DNA of 64,000 nucleotides from Linepithema humile (taxonomy: Eukaryota; Arthropoda; Insecta; Hymenoptera; Formicidae): positions 20,483,698 to 20,547,697 of the forward strand of contig NC_090134.1 of assembly GCF_040581485.1 (NCBI RefSeq), read 5' to 3'. Below are positions 1 through 14,022 of the stretch, in pieces (position 1 is the stretch's first letter; each line of letters opens with the position of its first letter). The position numbers and the translations under genes were made by a program. The notes beneath the pieces are model-generated. The model had not been told where the DNA came from. It made no database searches and saw only the letters and a program-made list of their open reading frames with translations.

Positions 1-3000
1 CCCATTTTCGCGTCACCCTTTCGCCACATTGATTTTCGAGCTCTACGGGTGCACGTTGCCCCGCAATTATCGATGGCGCCCAACGTATCAGTGGCCGCGT
101 GTGCCATCTGGATACGTGCTTGGAATGGAATTTCAGGGCTACACGTCGCACAAATAGCTTTTGACTTTGTGTAAGCGTGTGTGCGGGTGAACGTGGAAGC
201 CGGGGCTCGCCTATCGATCGTTTCGCGATACGTACACTGACGGTTTCTCTTTAGATTCTCTTCACTCTTCAATTTCAACGGTATCCTTGAAATATTTGCC
301 AGATATCCATGACATAACAGTTATATTTAATATTTTTGCAAATCGAAATTAACTGTAAATTATTTCAGATTATATTAAACCTACATAGCGCAATAAAAAC
401 AGTGAAAGACATGGAGCTTTAAAGGTGCCGACTGGATCTATTTGACTAACAATTATCTGCAAAAAGATAAACGATAAATAACGTAAAATTAGTGATCGTA
501 ATTCGAGAAATAAAATAAATCGCAATTAACGGATCGCGGGTGGTCCGCGAGAATGTCGCGCTTTACGACATAGACGTGTCTTCTAATGCCACACCATTAA
601 AGATTATAATGAGCATCTCGGTGAGCGCGGCAATCTCCGGTGCACAAGAAGAAAATCCAACTCTTTACCCGCGCGGTCTGTGCGCGCTATTAAAAGCGTA
701 TAGGCGGCGGATAAATTTGATCGGACAATTTCCTCATCGCGCCACGGCAATATCTAATTATTTTTGTCTCTATTACGCGGGAATCGCGCGATGGTAGGTA
801 AAAGCTCATCACCGCGCGGCGTCTCGTCAGTGTAACGATCGGACGCGCAGGTGCTTCGGGAATGCACGCGAGCAAACGAGAGCCGCGAGATAAGGGAAAA
901 TCTCTACCTGAGGCTGCGCCTTTCCCGTCTTTTCTCGCCATTAATCATCGCGACTCGCGCGTGCACGGCGGGGGCCCGAGGTGCATTTTCAAGCGCGTTG
1001 CAAAACGAGCCGCGACGCTCTACGACGAATCGATTAATATTAATGAAACCACCGCGACAGCGAGAACGCGCAAATCACGAGAGGATAGGCGCGCGAACGT
1101 GTATTTCGCACACTAATGCTGAATGATCGCCGTTGTTGAGCGAACTTTAACTTCGCACGTGCGTCAAAGCGACCGTTGCTAACGATGCATACAAAGAATG
1201 AGCGAGAAGAGAAAAAAAAAGGCATTTATTCTAAGCGAAATGATAGTATCTATTTATTGATTGTATCTCATCAACCGTGTGACGATATCGTGCCGTTCTT
1301 GATAGTATAAATCTGTAGAAAAAGATGCGATAAATATTCTCTATCAAATTCTACGCGCATCACGAGTCACATCTGAGCTTGGAGTATGCCTAATTTCAGA
1401 TAAATTTCTACTATGTGTTATTGAAATGTCTTTCTGACCGTTTCGCAAAGTACTGAGCCGATAAACGCACGACGAGATCTGCATACTTGGAATAATCTGA
1501 AATTGGCTATCACCGTCTCGATGGAACGAGAAACGGACGGTGCGTGGCGTGAACTCGGAGTATTGCGTATCCGGTTTCGCCTTTAGAGGTGCTGTTCAAC
1601 AGACCGTATAATTTGTCGCTTGCAGAGGCAGGTTTTATTTCTCAATTATGCAAAAATGGGGCAGGAGAAGGGATCGATAATATGAGATGAAATAGTTTGT
1701 CTGCTTCATCGACGCGTGATTTGCTTGCACAACAAGTTAATGTGTCAATTGCCGCTGCGCTGCCATTTCGCCTTCTAATCCGCAAGATTTCGTTCTCTGG
1801 TTGGTTCCGATCTATCATAAGGAGCCCGAAGCGACGAAAACCGGTGGGTCCCGTGTTCTCGATGTCATCTCGTGGAAGCTGATGAAAATTAATGATCGCA
1901 CGCCGGTCGTGTGCCTGTCGAAAATTTCGAAACAAAAAAGAGTAAAGCAAACAAGAGCCTCTCGCGCGCTGCTCTCGCGATCGCTCGTTTTCGAACAATT
2001 TTTATTGTGCTATTAATCATGTGCGAACCGATGACGTCGGGAATGGGCGCGTCAGCTGTCCCACACGATTTTCATTCACGGCGTGCCGTGCCTGTCGATT
2101 CGTGTGCAGCAGAATGTGGCAAAAAGAAAGGGAATCGGGGAAGGCTAGTTATCGGCGAGCAAGATGGGACGAGCGGATAGGCAGGAAACGGGAATGTTAC
2201 TGACCCAGCAGAGCGAGCTGGTAGTTAAAACTGTACGCATCCCATAATTTAGCGATTATTTTGACAAGGGTATGATCTCCTGACAGGTTGTTGGCCTTAT
2301 GGCTACGCTCTGAAATATAGCTATTTAAATGGGTACTTAGAAAGTTCCGTAACGAAACGCATACTTTCGAGTAAATCGCCGCCGAACCGCGGCAGAAATC
2401 GCCGGACAATTTAACTTTCAGAGTGTTGAATTTTTATCCATTAAAAAAATTACCCGTATATAAATACCGAGAGAATCATTACAATGTCGGCTAGTCGGTT
2501 GGACGTAAAGGCGATGAATAAACCGATGAATTAGCGGCTGATTATGTACATACGTTGATTATCGATAATTCGTGAGCGTGCGTGAAGTAATTTATAAACT
2601 ATTGCATGCATTTCGCAAGCTCCGTGTGGATAATGACACAGCTGATTACAGTCGCGTGACCGGAGGCAGCGAGTAAGAAAACCAGCAACGGAATGCAAAC
2701 TATTATCCTAAGCGTAATTCATAACTTTGCAAATATGTACAGGTAGCCTCCTCGCATATCCTTGTGTTCTCTCACTTGATCGGGCAGCGTTTCTCTACAA
2801 TTGATACAAAGCGAAATCAAGATGCTCTTATTAATCTCTACTGTATTTAGTCTATTATCCGATCGTGTAAATCAATAATGAGAAGAAAAGAGAACGAGTT
2901 ACGAGTCGATGGTTCGCGTCGATGCTTGAGAAACAACATTTACAATCACTACGTCCTCGATTTGCCTCGATTAATTCTCGTTATACCAGATTATTCGTAA

Positions 3001-6000
3001 GCAACGGTGGTCGGTTTCGTCTTAGAGCGGCATTCACGAGCGAATTATTATTTCGTACGCGTAAATCATACGATTGTATGCACAACGGGGTACGGACGAT
3101 CGGCGCAGGCATTTTCATAAAGAAGCAGCCATAAAGATGCGCACATGAGGCGCACCGCTCGGACGTTGCGGAGTTCGTACTGAAGTCGTTTAGTGCAGAA
3201 CGGTGTAAACGCGTGGTAGAAAGGTTTTGTTGGACTTTGCGGAGATGCCGGTTACGAGAGGTTGCCTCTCTCGGCTCCTACGGCAACGATTATCCGGTTG
3301 TTAGTCGGCCGCACGAATCGATGGAAGGGGACGTTGTTCCCCGAGTCCGCTTTCGGCACGCTGTCATGCAACATGCAAAATCAGTTTTCTTCGACCATGA
3401 GTCAATTTATACTGCAATAGTCGACACTGCGCCTTGGTTTATATTCGCGTTACAAAATGTTCTCTTCTCGTTGGCGCGATCGCGTCATACGCTATATTTA
3501 AAATTTTTAGTCTTCTTTTATTTATCTTCCTTAATTTACGTTAAATCCATCTGAATGGCTAATAAAACAATATTCAGACATCATATTATATTATTCACAC
3601 TATGTCACTGCATACGGATTTTGCGGCGAACGGTCGTGCATATTCAGTGAATCCGCCGAATGAGTCGCGGCATCTTTATTCATGCGTATCGAGCCACATC
3701 GTTGCAATGTTGCTTTTAATGATATTTGAAGGAGCGATATCTCGTAATACACCACACTGCGAACGCAGTTTCATTCGTGAATATACAAATATCTTTCCCA
3801 AGAGTGGAGGTGCGTGCGTGGAGAAGAAGGGAGGTCCGCCCGCGGCTGGAGGCGCGACGTACGTTGAGTTATGGCGCAGGTTAATTATACAAAACATTCA
3901 ATTATACCTCCCCACGAAACCCATACGAGCCCGGCTCTATCCATAGAGGCGCACACCGACGCGAGGAACCCCAAAACGCTACCCGGATGGATTCGACGAC
4001 ATTATTCGCGAGAATCGCAGAAACCGGCTGCGACTGCATATCAGATCTTGATACTTCGGTATTTCGGATCGCTTCGCTATCAATGAGCGTCGAGTTCTCT
4101 ACGTCGAAATTTAATACCTCCCAAGAGGCAAGCGCAAATCACTCCCCTACCTCTTACCGTGTCGTCGAAATAGAACAGGTACCGAAAAAAAGCGTGATGA
4201 CCCGCCTCGTTCCGCGCTCATCTCGAGAACCGATCTCGAGTTCGAGCGCCGGCGAATTCTGTCGCGGCCGAGGTACATGTCGCCGTAGTTGCACATGGTT
4301 TATCGATTGATCCCGTCCCGAAGGGTACCATTTATCACGACCGGTAGATCCTTGGGACTGCCTTAAAACAAAAGCCACGGAAGAGCGAGATGTCTTCCCG
4401 ACGGCGCGGAGGACGGCGAGAGGCGCGCGAGAGGCGAAGTGGCGGACCGATGTTGCCGGTCTCTCGACGTGGCGTGGGGCCCCAAGACCGAGCCGAACAT
4501 CGACGATGCGCGGCGAGGGGAGGCTCATAACGCAGAGATTTTACGCGCCGGCGCCGGCGCCCCCCGCGGTCTCAGACGCCGCGACCATAATGCCGAAGCT
4601 GAATGCACGGCGAACGACGGACGGAATATCTCCGGGACTATCACTGGCGCCCCCCCGAGGACCCACCTTTCCCTCCGACATTTAGAAATGTTTTTATTGA
4701 TATGTTTGTTATATAATGTTCGAGTCGCGCGTGAGACCTAATCTTGATCGCGCTTTGATCGCGCGGATTCAGTTTCGCTGCGCTGCGTATCCTCGCTAAT
4801 CCGAATGAAATTAATAATCCATTGTCTGATATCTTTTTTAAATTCAAGTTTCAAACGTCACGGCATAAATTATTTCGTAAGTTAATTTATAATTTTTTCC
4901 TTTCCGATGATTTCTGATCTTCGATACTTTTTATTATTGCTGTCTTTTGAATAATGATACCGATGATACCGTGGCTGTTTTTCTCGCCGAGAATTCTGTA
5001 CCGATCGCACAGCGTGATCGCTTGTTTGTTCATATGTCTATCGATCGTGCATAACGGTCCGGAGAGAAATCGTGTTCGAGAATAATCGTGGTCAATCATT
5101 AATTACTCGGATTATTAATGGCATGCGTGAGCAGTATCATTGTACGAATCGCGATACGACTGGTTTTCATGATTATACGGTTGATTTATTCCTCGACCTT
5201 GAACTCCCATGTCGTGGTAGATCGAAAGAACACGAAGAAATATTCGGTATAAGTTTGATCGTTGTTGCCGTGACTACTGGATTCGAAGGAAAATACGAGA
5301 CAAAATCTAATGATTAGCGAATGAAAATTCTATTATGTTAATATTATCGTTTTTGCACCATCGTATAGATTTATTTTAATGACATAAGAATATTTCCGCA
5401 AGCCGTAAAGCCGGAATGAATGGTACGCTTCGGCGAAAAGTTTGAGGCATCGTCAAAAACTTTCAACTCTATGAAACGTGCGCAAGGCATTCTCGGCGCG
5501 ATGAGAGAAAATTATGGACGCAACACTATCCCAAAAAATTATGATATATACATGCGCATCTTTACGCGTTTAATTTACCGCGCAGTTCTTACTAATCCCG
5601 CTATCGAGATATATCTTTGTCGCATCGTGCGAATGCCAGTAAATTACACTCGCTCTCACGCAGAAAATTGAGGATATTAATTTCGCAAACGAGTGGCATA
5701 AAATTCGCAAACGCCGACGACTTGTCCTGCAAATTATCGCGATCTCCGATAGACAATTACGTCGCCGTTTCGCGCGCGTAGAAATATATTTGCGCGATGT
5801 GGTTTGCGGCAGGATCGGGTAAAGATAAGGACGTGGTCCTGGGCGCATGCTGGATTTAGAGACGTGGGAATCCTTGTACATACAAACGAACTCTCGCCAT
5901 ACCGTAAACCATGTTTTTCCGCACTCCGAGCGATGTACCTCGCGACAGGCCTTGTTTTCGCCTCGATTTGCGCGCGATCTTCTTCGCGAGCTATTACCAT

Positions 6001-9000
6001 GAAACATCCTGAGTAAACAACACGAGCGGCAAAGGATTCTCGACGCTCGTGAGAGTTGATGTTTCAGGTTTCCGCAGGCACGGAATAGAAACAGGTCCGG
6101 TCGTCCGACGGGGACCGCCGCGCTCGCGTCGGGATTGACGCAATCGCGCGGCATCGCGGGAATCAGCGGGGCAGCTCGGTACGCAGCCCCGACAACGCCG
6201 TAAACGTGATATATATACGGCGGCCTCGGTCGGGCACCGACACGACGACCGGGACGCTCCGCGCGGCTACGGTTTCCCCGTATTTTCTCTCTCGCATTCG
6301 AAACCTACCTATTCATTGTTTTATAGGAGTCATAAAGATGTCAGGCAATTAAAAGATTCGCTTGATTTGTTGCGTGGGCGAGCGGCGCGACGGTGTCGAC
6401 GGTACGGTAGGTACGGTACGGCGTCTCTCGGATTGGCGATGATAGTGGTGGTGGCGGCGGTGATGGTGGCGATGGCCGGCGTGTGGGTGGATGGTTCAAG
6501 TAGGTAGACATGCGCGCGAGAGGAAACGGTGCCCACGTGCGCGGGATCGCGGGGACACTTGACATTGTACCACCGTTGTCCTACAAAAGACACCTTCAGC
6601 CACGCTCATAAACGTCCCCTTGCTCCTGCCTTCGTGTGATATACCGCGAGCTGTATATTACGTTCATAATGTGCAACGGTTCCGCGGTGCTTCGAGACGG
6701 AAAGCAGCCACCGCTATCCGTTTCGCTTTGATACTGCCCATTACCTTTCCCTCCGTAAGCCGCGTGTCTGCGGGTAGACAGCTCGACGCGATAACGATAC
6801 GGTGTCTATCTCCGAACATTTTCAAATCGCTTAATTTACGCACGCTCGTAAAATCATTAATCAGTCATTAAACAACGATGAGCGATTAAATATACACTGA
6901 ATGTGGATATTCCGCGCGCTTCCTTCTGCGCGCGCTATCTTGAGAATGACCTGCGAAAAAAGTTTATTGCACGCATAAAGTCCTGCAGTTATCGGAAAGG
7001 ATATCTTTCTATGGGAAGGCGAGGGATATAAATGTAAAAAAAAAAAGTATGTGAACATACTTGAAGTTTTGTCACGAGACATAAATAAATTGAGAAAAAT
7101 GCGAAGAAATAGTATAGCAATGTTTTAAGAAATTTTCTCGTAAAAATTAATTTCTCCAAAACTAAATCTTTTAGCGGTGATTAAAGACTGTTATCGCGGC
7201 GCCAATATAGACGCTCGAATATCGCGGGAGCTTTGTGAATTCTCATGATAGGATTAGGTAGAAGGATACCGTGACCGGACCCGCCACATCGCCGACGGAT
7301 GAAACCATCGCGTGGCTTATTTAATTCCCGGATGGCGACGTAATCAATCTCCGTAGCAGACAACAGGCCGCATCTTTGCCTGCCACCGATGTTTCTGACC
7401 AGAAACCGCCGCAGCCCGATGGTATCTCATGAGAGAGGAGTTCGTGGCTGCCCGTCCACCGTCGACGACGACGAGGGCGACGGTAAGATGGCGAGGGCTC
7501 TCGCGCCGGCCTTATGTAAACCGGCATAGTCGAGGAAGCCCGAAGAAAGAGAACGAGAAAAGAGGAACGACGACGACGAAGACGCCGACGACGTTCTGGT
7601 GGGAGATTAAAACAATGCGGTCGGTCAGATAACGCGGGTGTGACAGCTCTTCGCTGTATCCACGGGCCGTGGACTCGGATGGACCTTAACGAGGACCCCC
7701 TAATAAATAACCAGCAAGTTCGAGCTCGTTCTCGTCTCCTTTTCCCGCACGATGCTCCCCTCTCTCTCTCTCTTTCTCTTTTCTCTTTCTCTTTCCTGTT
7801 CTCCCTACGAACTCCTCGTGTTTCGAGAGCCGCGCAAGGATGGAAGGCCGAAGGGATGGACCCAAACAGGCCCCGAACATGAAGATGGATGTGGTTCGAG
7901 GCGCCGCCGTCACCTGGCAGGCCTTCCACCAGACTTCCAGTTGTACTTCGTAGCGAAGGGAGCGGAGAACGGCTCGTCGGCTGCGACACCTTGCATCGGA
8001 GGGAAAAAACTGCCGGGTGAACTCGAACGTGACGTTCGTGTTAGTTCGGTTTTTTGAGAGCGGAAAAGGATGCCGAACGATGGCGGTGTGAATGATATGA
8101 AGAAGCGCTCTTTTCTCAGTATCCGCCTCTTTGTCTTCTTAAATCAACACATTTCACTAATTCCAGGCTCCTTAATTTTTCTGATGTTTTCTATTGCGTT
8201 ACGAGGTAGCTATATATGCAACAAGTATAAATTATTTAAATTTTGACATAAAATTTCTAACAGGCCATAATCTATCTAAGCTCGCTCAGCTCGCTATACT
8301 TGCGTTCTTTTCTTTTATGACGCCGTTTTTGGCTACTGATGATATGCGCATCGTATGCTGTCGGTGCATCCTCGATACCTGCTTGACTCCGTAACCCAAG
8401 GGATTCACTTATCTTCCACCCGATCGTCTTCACGCATATTATATTCCGAGGAAAACAACGCGAGTAAAAAAAAATAGAAGGGACGGGCACATCCTGCACG
8501 GCAACTCGTGAGTTCTGCCGCGCGAATAACAGGATCAGGTTACCCTCTTGGAAAAAGGAAAAGGGTCGAATGATGTTTTTCGAGGGATTCCGATTGGCGG
8601 CGGCAGCGATGTCTCAAACGGATCTCGACAAAGAAAGGGTTAGCCTATCGCTTTCCGCAAGATTGCGCGCGAAACATTTCTTGGTAATTTTCTTCCGCTT
8701 CGTGTATTTCTTACATGCTGCCATATAAACGCAGCACTTGACAGCGCTGAGTCCACCGATGTGTTGCGTAATGCTTGCTGTTGAATTAAAGACACGGTAC
8801 AGTGTTGATAACAATAATGATTTCTGCTTGAGCGTAGCAGAAGAAGTTTAAAGTGAAAAGATATTCCTGAAAGAAAGAAAAAGATCGGTGTTTGTTTGCG
8901 AGAAGAAACCGTCCGCATCCGCGACTTCGCGGCGCATACACTGTTATTAAAAATCATGTCCCTCCGCTCGAGGCCACCCTGTCTACCAATGGGAAGCATA

Positions 9001-12000
9001 AATCTTCGCCGGATCGGATGATTGACGTCTATTTAATAGAAACGCAACTATACAAGGATGATGCGGAATAACATTAACTTGTCCGGGAGTCGAGGGGGCT
9101 GGTCTCGCCGCGACGGGTGGCCATTGTACCTCCGTGGACCCCTGCGAGCCTCAGCCTTTCTCCCATTCTTATGCCTGCCAGCTCCCTCGTAAAGTCAAAC
9201 GTTGACACTAGCCGCGGGACATCGACTTCATGGCCCCGAAACTCTTTTCCTTGTACCTCTCGCGTACTTTTCTTCTGTCGCACACTTCCTTCTCGCGCAC
9301 GTTCCACGAAGCAGCTCTCTTTCGCGCGTATATTATTATTACCGAGCTCGCGAACGCCGACCAGGAAGAAACGAACGCGACATCGCATAATCAAGGGTCA
9401 CGGGTTATTTTGTAGATTGACTGTGTGGGAGTATCGCTGGTACACACTTGTTAGCTAATAATGTTCGAGCGAAATAGAAATGAATCCAGATTTCGTGGTA
9501 GCCACAGGAAATAATATGTTGTTTGTAATTTCATCTGGTTTAATATTTATGTAAAAAACAAGCTTTTAGTGTATGCATACGCGAATAGTAAACAAAGATT
9601 ATGCGCGTATAAGCTCTCAAAGGTGAGCCAGGATTGCGTGTGCGTCAGCGTTAATATTGATCTCAAGCGTTGCGAGCTAAAAATATTGGTTAGAAATGCT
9701 TATCGCGAGAACAGCCTTTGCTTTCTTTCACTATTTTCAATATTTTATCGGTATCTTTGCTTTAATTCTATAATCGAGGTTAACATTTCGCTTTGCGAAC
9801 TGCAACGAGCAAGCGTTGCAATGAGAACCTTATGCAAGCAACCTTATGCAAAACTTCGAAGAATTTCAAATTAAATCGCGCGCTTGGTTTATCACGCTAT
9901 ACACTACGACGAGGCACTTCGTTCGTTAAATTAGGAGGTTTATAGGTGCATTAGCAAACTTAACGACCTAATCAAAGCAGCACGGCATCAGAGAAACCGC
10001 GACGGAATTGATGTGAGCATCTTGACGCGGGCTCAACGCCTCAAGCCAAAGCAACAATGTTTTTTACCTTTATCGATTTTTTTATGGCTATAAAAAAGAT
10101 TATTTCTTACGAATATGACTTGAGGCAGTATATTTTCTCTGTTATTAACAATTTCTCTAAATTTAATATATGCAATGTAAATTAAAGAAACTTCAAAACG
10201 TTGAACTTAACGGAGAAACGTTAAAGCGCGCATTTTTACGCGTCGCCAAACCTTGACAAAAATTTCTTTCTTTCTTATACCTGCTCCAATAAAGTACTCG
10301 GTAACATGATACCGGTCAACGTGGTCCGGCGAGATCCTAGTCGTACTTTAACGTCAGCCGCCCCGCGATGCGGCCCGGGGGGAGCCGCGGGCAAGAACGG
10401 AGAGCCTTAAAACAAGAGGAATATGAGACGCGAATAAGACGAGGCGGAGGTAAGCAAAAGGAGCACGACGAGGCGAGCAGAGGAAGGAGCACGGGTTTGC
10501 TTTTCGCTCCGTCGGCGAGATCAAGGTGGCGCCACGCCTCCGGACCGCCTCCTCTAATCATCGACTCATTACTCATTAGTGCTAATGAGCCACGCGCATC
10601 GTCCATACCTACCCAGCTAGATGCAACACCTAGAAAATCGCCAAAGTACCGGGTACAAAAGCTTCTCGCCATAGCACGCAGCCACCTCTGGCAGCACCTT
10701 TCTCCGCCGCGCTGCGTGACGATAACGTGCACGCGAGCTGGCTAGAACGCGCGCGATCCATCCTCGGGGATCGATAAGACCACAACATCGGTTACGTCGT
10801 GAAATGGAGCCGCTTCACGGACGGTCAGCTGACGATGATTAACGACAACGCTAATGGAAAACGTCTCCGTCCGTTTATTACAAAGATCCGACCGTGACTT
10901 CAACGCACGCCTGAAATTCCTGGGAAGACAACAGCGGATAAGTTTCTCTAAAATGGAAAACCTATCATCTACTTAAATCCCGCTTCTGATTATTCAACCG
11001 GAATGATACAGTCATCCGTGAAAATTGGATGACGCATTGAATGGAATTACATATTTTTGAATGCACGATACAGAGCTCGACGATAAACATAATATTCTGA
11101 AAATTGAAAAAATCTGTATATTATTACGATGTTATTTATAACATCACAGAATTATATTATTGAATTTTTTATATTTTAAGCTGTGTCTTTACAGTAATAC
11201 TTAAAACGAAAGATGATAATTATTTTTTTACGCATACGTACTTACTTGGCGTATTTATGATTGTTAACCTACAAGTACACATGGTTCTTCACTGCGTAAT
11301 GCAACAAAGGGGATGATTTTTGGTTCTCGCAATATCCCCGGTTTCCCATAAAACAAGCCATGACATCGTGCCCAGCGAAGCGACCACGTGTGACGAACGC
11401 TCGCGCAGAATGCGCTCAGAGCTGCGTCTCGTTACATCCGTCACAGCCGTCGGCCCGTAAAATTGGCGCCACCTGCCACCCTCTCAGAATCCGGCTTCCC
11501 GTTGCTGGTGGAGATTCTGACTCATCCCATCGGCTCGAAGTATTTAATGCATTTATAATACGTGGCTTAATGACCCCTAGCCTAACCCATCATCTTTAGC
11601 GGAATTTATTACGAATCCAACAACCGCTTTGTGCGCGAAAGAAATTTGCTTGTATTATTCATCGACCACGCTTTCTTTTATACTGGCAAATCTGTAATTT
11701 TTTTTTTATTCGAGAAATATGCGTGTGATAATTTTGAATCCGTGACATGAAGGATCAAAATGCGCTTTATTGGAATCTTCTCAGACTCATTTTTTAACTC
11801 AGAGTTAATATAATAAACGAAAACGGAAGATTTTTAATGAGTCTCGAAGAAAAAAAAGAGCGTTCTATCCCGATACTGTAAATGACTTAATTAAAGTAAC
11901 CGAGTTTAGGCGCTCATTTGTTTCCAGCTTAAAGGAATAAGGGATCATTACATTACATTAGTCCAACACACCGGAGGGGTGGCTTCGGAGTTGCGAGGGT

Positions 12001-13953
12001 AGACAAGACTTGATGTACAAAATATAATGTGATTGTTTCCGAACCAACGGCCGAGCTGGGGACGCTCCGCTGGCGATGACTTCATCCCCATCTGATCGTT
12101 TTCATCTCAGAAAGCCATTCGCAGTGGACCGATGTTAAAAGCGAAAAGAAATGCGCATCCAAATTTACTTTGATCGCAAATCACTCTTCGCAGCACTGAA
12201 ATGTTGTTTTCGATCCTTCCCGTCGGCTCAGTAGCTTGACTATTCGGTAATGTAAAAAAATCAGAGAGTGATATTCAATATCGAAAATATACCATCTTAT
12301 TTTACGTTTCACGATTTTGATGTTTGTAATTTTCGATATCGCAAACTAAATCAGTACCGGAAACGCGCGCCATGCCCGGGTTCTTTTTAACGTCGAAGAA
12401 ACGATGTACGAAGGAGACATACCGGTAAAGCTAGGGGAGAATCTAGCTGATCGGCAAGAACAAAGCTCGCAGATAGGCCTGGTCGCATTGTCCCGCGGCT
12501 GTTTGCGTCCGTTTGTTCCGGAGCAGACGTCCGACGCACATTGTGCCATTCGACGTTCTCGCCGTGTACCATTGGCTCCTCTCGCCAACTGCGAGGAAAG
12601 GATTACCAGTGAAATCCTTTAATGGCATTGTTGGCATTTGAATAACACGAAATATGATACGAGAGATCAAGCCCTAGCTCCTCGGTTCCCTCCTCTCCGC
12701 TTACTCTCTAAGCTCCGGCTTGGGGGTCCTCGGGTGTAGGGTTACGCGCTGTTCTACGCGTTGTTGTTCGTCCGGATTAATTGTTGGCAGCTTGTCGATG
12801 GGCAGCGCGGTATAATAGCGAGAAATATTTGTAGATCGTTACCGAAGCATTCGCATAATTTTGCCCGCGACTAATAATGGATTGTACTTCTTAGTGAAAT
12901 ATTATAGAAAGAGTTGAAATCGCTTCAATCTCTTCAATTCTCTCGATAATAATTGTGCAACTAAATTTGAGTGCAGGAATTTGTTTAATTCAACAGTAAG
13001 ATAGAATCGAAGTAGAAATCGATTTAATCTCCTGTCGCCCTAGGCTTTAGTTGTGCACCGCCCATTTGCCAAGGAACAATACTCTCTCTAATGTTTTTAT
13101 AATACACGCTCATTTTAGATTCCACCCTATGGTCAAATTTTTATCTTACGCACGAATCCTTGCCACACCTAATTTTGCAGATAATAATTGGTTGAGGAAT
13201 GTAATTTATAATTCGATTGAATTATAGTGTTTAGCGTTAGAAGCTATGTGTTAAGAAGATTTGATGAGAGCGATTGTCAATAATTGTATTATATATGTTT
13301 CTTTACTTAATTATTTTCCGCGTTAAACTTTGTAAGATAATTATATTTAATTTTTTGTAGTTTGCGCGACAATAATTTTACGGACAAAGTCCTGCTGAGT
13401 AAAGTTTTTAACGTTAAAACAATCGATGAATGCGGTTGCGTATGGAATACCAGTCACGCAGTCGGTGAGAGTTTGCGAAGTCAAAAGTCTGACTGTTTAA
13501 ATTACTCGCAGAAAAGCATTAACTTGTTAACGTCGTGCCCCGTACGTGAGCGACTACCGGTCATTCCGCCGTGTCTTGCGTGACTATTATTTTTTCTTAA
13601 AGAACGTTCATAAACCGGACACTTTAGACGTTCAGCATGCACTACGGTCTATTTAGTATTCACGGTGTCGCAGAACGCATGAACGAGGAACGAATACGAA
13701 TCTTTCTTTCGTTGGTATGAAGTTTATTTTTACCGGTTACGAAAGGATTAATGAGGTAACATTGAAAAACAGATTTCGTAGAAAACGCTGCAGAGTAACA
13801 CGCGTGAAACGTCTTAAGCACACGTTCTATATTTCAATCTACTAAAAGAAATTTAATACAAATGAGACTCGCGGCAAATTGTTTAATCAATGACATTAAT
13901 AGTGGAAAGCGCTCGATAATCGTTTCTAACTTTTCTTTATTTTCTGCTTGCAG
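1..13953. other. Intronic sequence, probably the long rugose intron; no exon recognised
   Basis: I see no exon of a known protein here. The sequence alternates between AT-rich DNA and CpG-rich islands (about 780-1110, 4200-4680, 7280-8060, 9070-9410 and 10330-10760). The longer open frames in the islands are arginine- and serine-rich on both strands and match no family I know, so they are read as chance frames in GC-rich DNA. Assignment to the rugose intron is inferred: the first rugose exon seen (35271) starts in mid-domain, and no earlier exon is visible. Confidence 0.5.
7755..7796. repeat. CT-rich simple repeat
   Basis: A run made almost entirely of C and T, beginning with repeated TC dinucleotides and continuing as TTTCTC-type units. 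On the minus strand it explains a run of alternating Arg-Glu codons in an otherwise unsupported open frame. It is a simple repeat with no gene attached. Confidence 0.9.
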
Positions 13954-14022
13954 GTGAGTACATAGACATGTTGTATAGCATGCGATCAGTCGTGTTCCCC
14001 AGTGCCTGTCGTGCAGCTATCG
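13928..14022 (+). promoter_or_regulatory. Candidate recursive splice site with downstream RS-exon
   Basis: A long pyrimidine tract (about 13929-13949) leads to TTGCAG ending at 13953. The next bases, 13954-13959, read GTGAGT, so a strong acceptor is fused directly to a strong donor. Recursive (ratchet) splice points in long insect introns have this structure. A second consensus donor, GTGAGT, starts at 14023, which would define a 69-nt exon at 13954-14022. The next rugose exon needs phase 0; in that phase the 69-nt exon reads a stop (TAG) at its fourth codon, as expected for a skipped RS-exon. Read in phase 1 the exon is open for 22 full codons, so an ordinary coding exon is the alternative, but that would need another, unseen exon before 35271. 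Confidence 0.45.

Noticed and set aside
5570..6154. 194-codon minus-strand open frame
   Set aside because: Arg- and Cys-rich composition typical of chance frames in CpG-rich DNA; no recognisable motif.
7321..7989. 222-codon minus-strand open frame
   Set aside because: Dominated by Arg, Ser and alternating Arg-Glu from a CT repeat; the opposite strand is also open; no known domain or splice context.
13954..14022. The 69-nt segment as an ordinary coding exon joined directly to the exon at 35271
   Set aside because: It ends in phase 1 when open, but the exon at 35271 must start in phase 0; in phase 0 it contains an early TAG.
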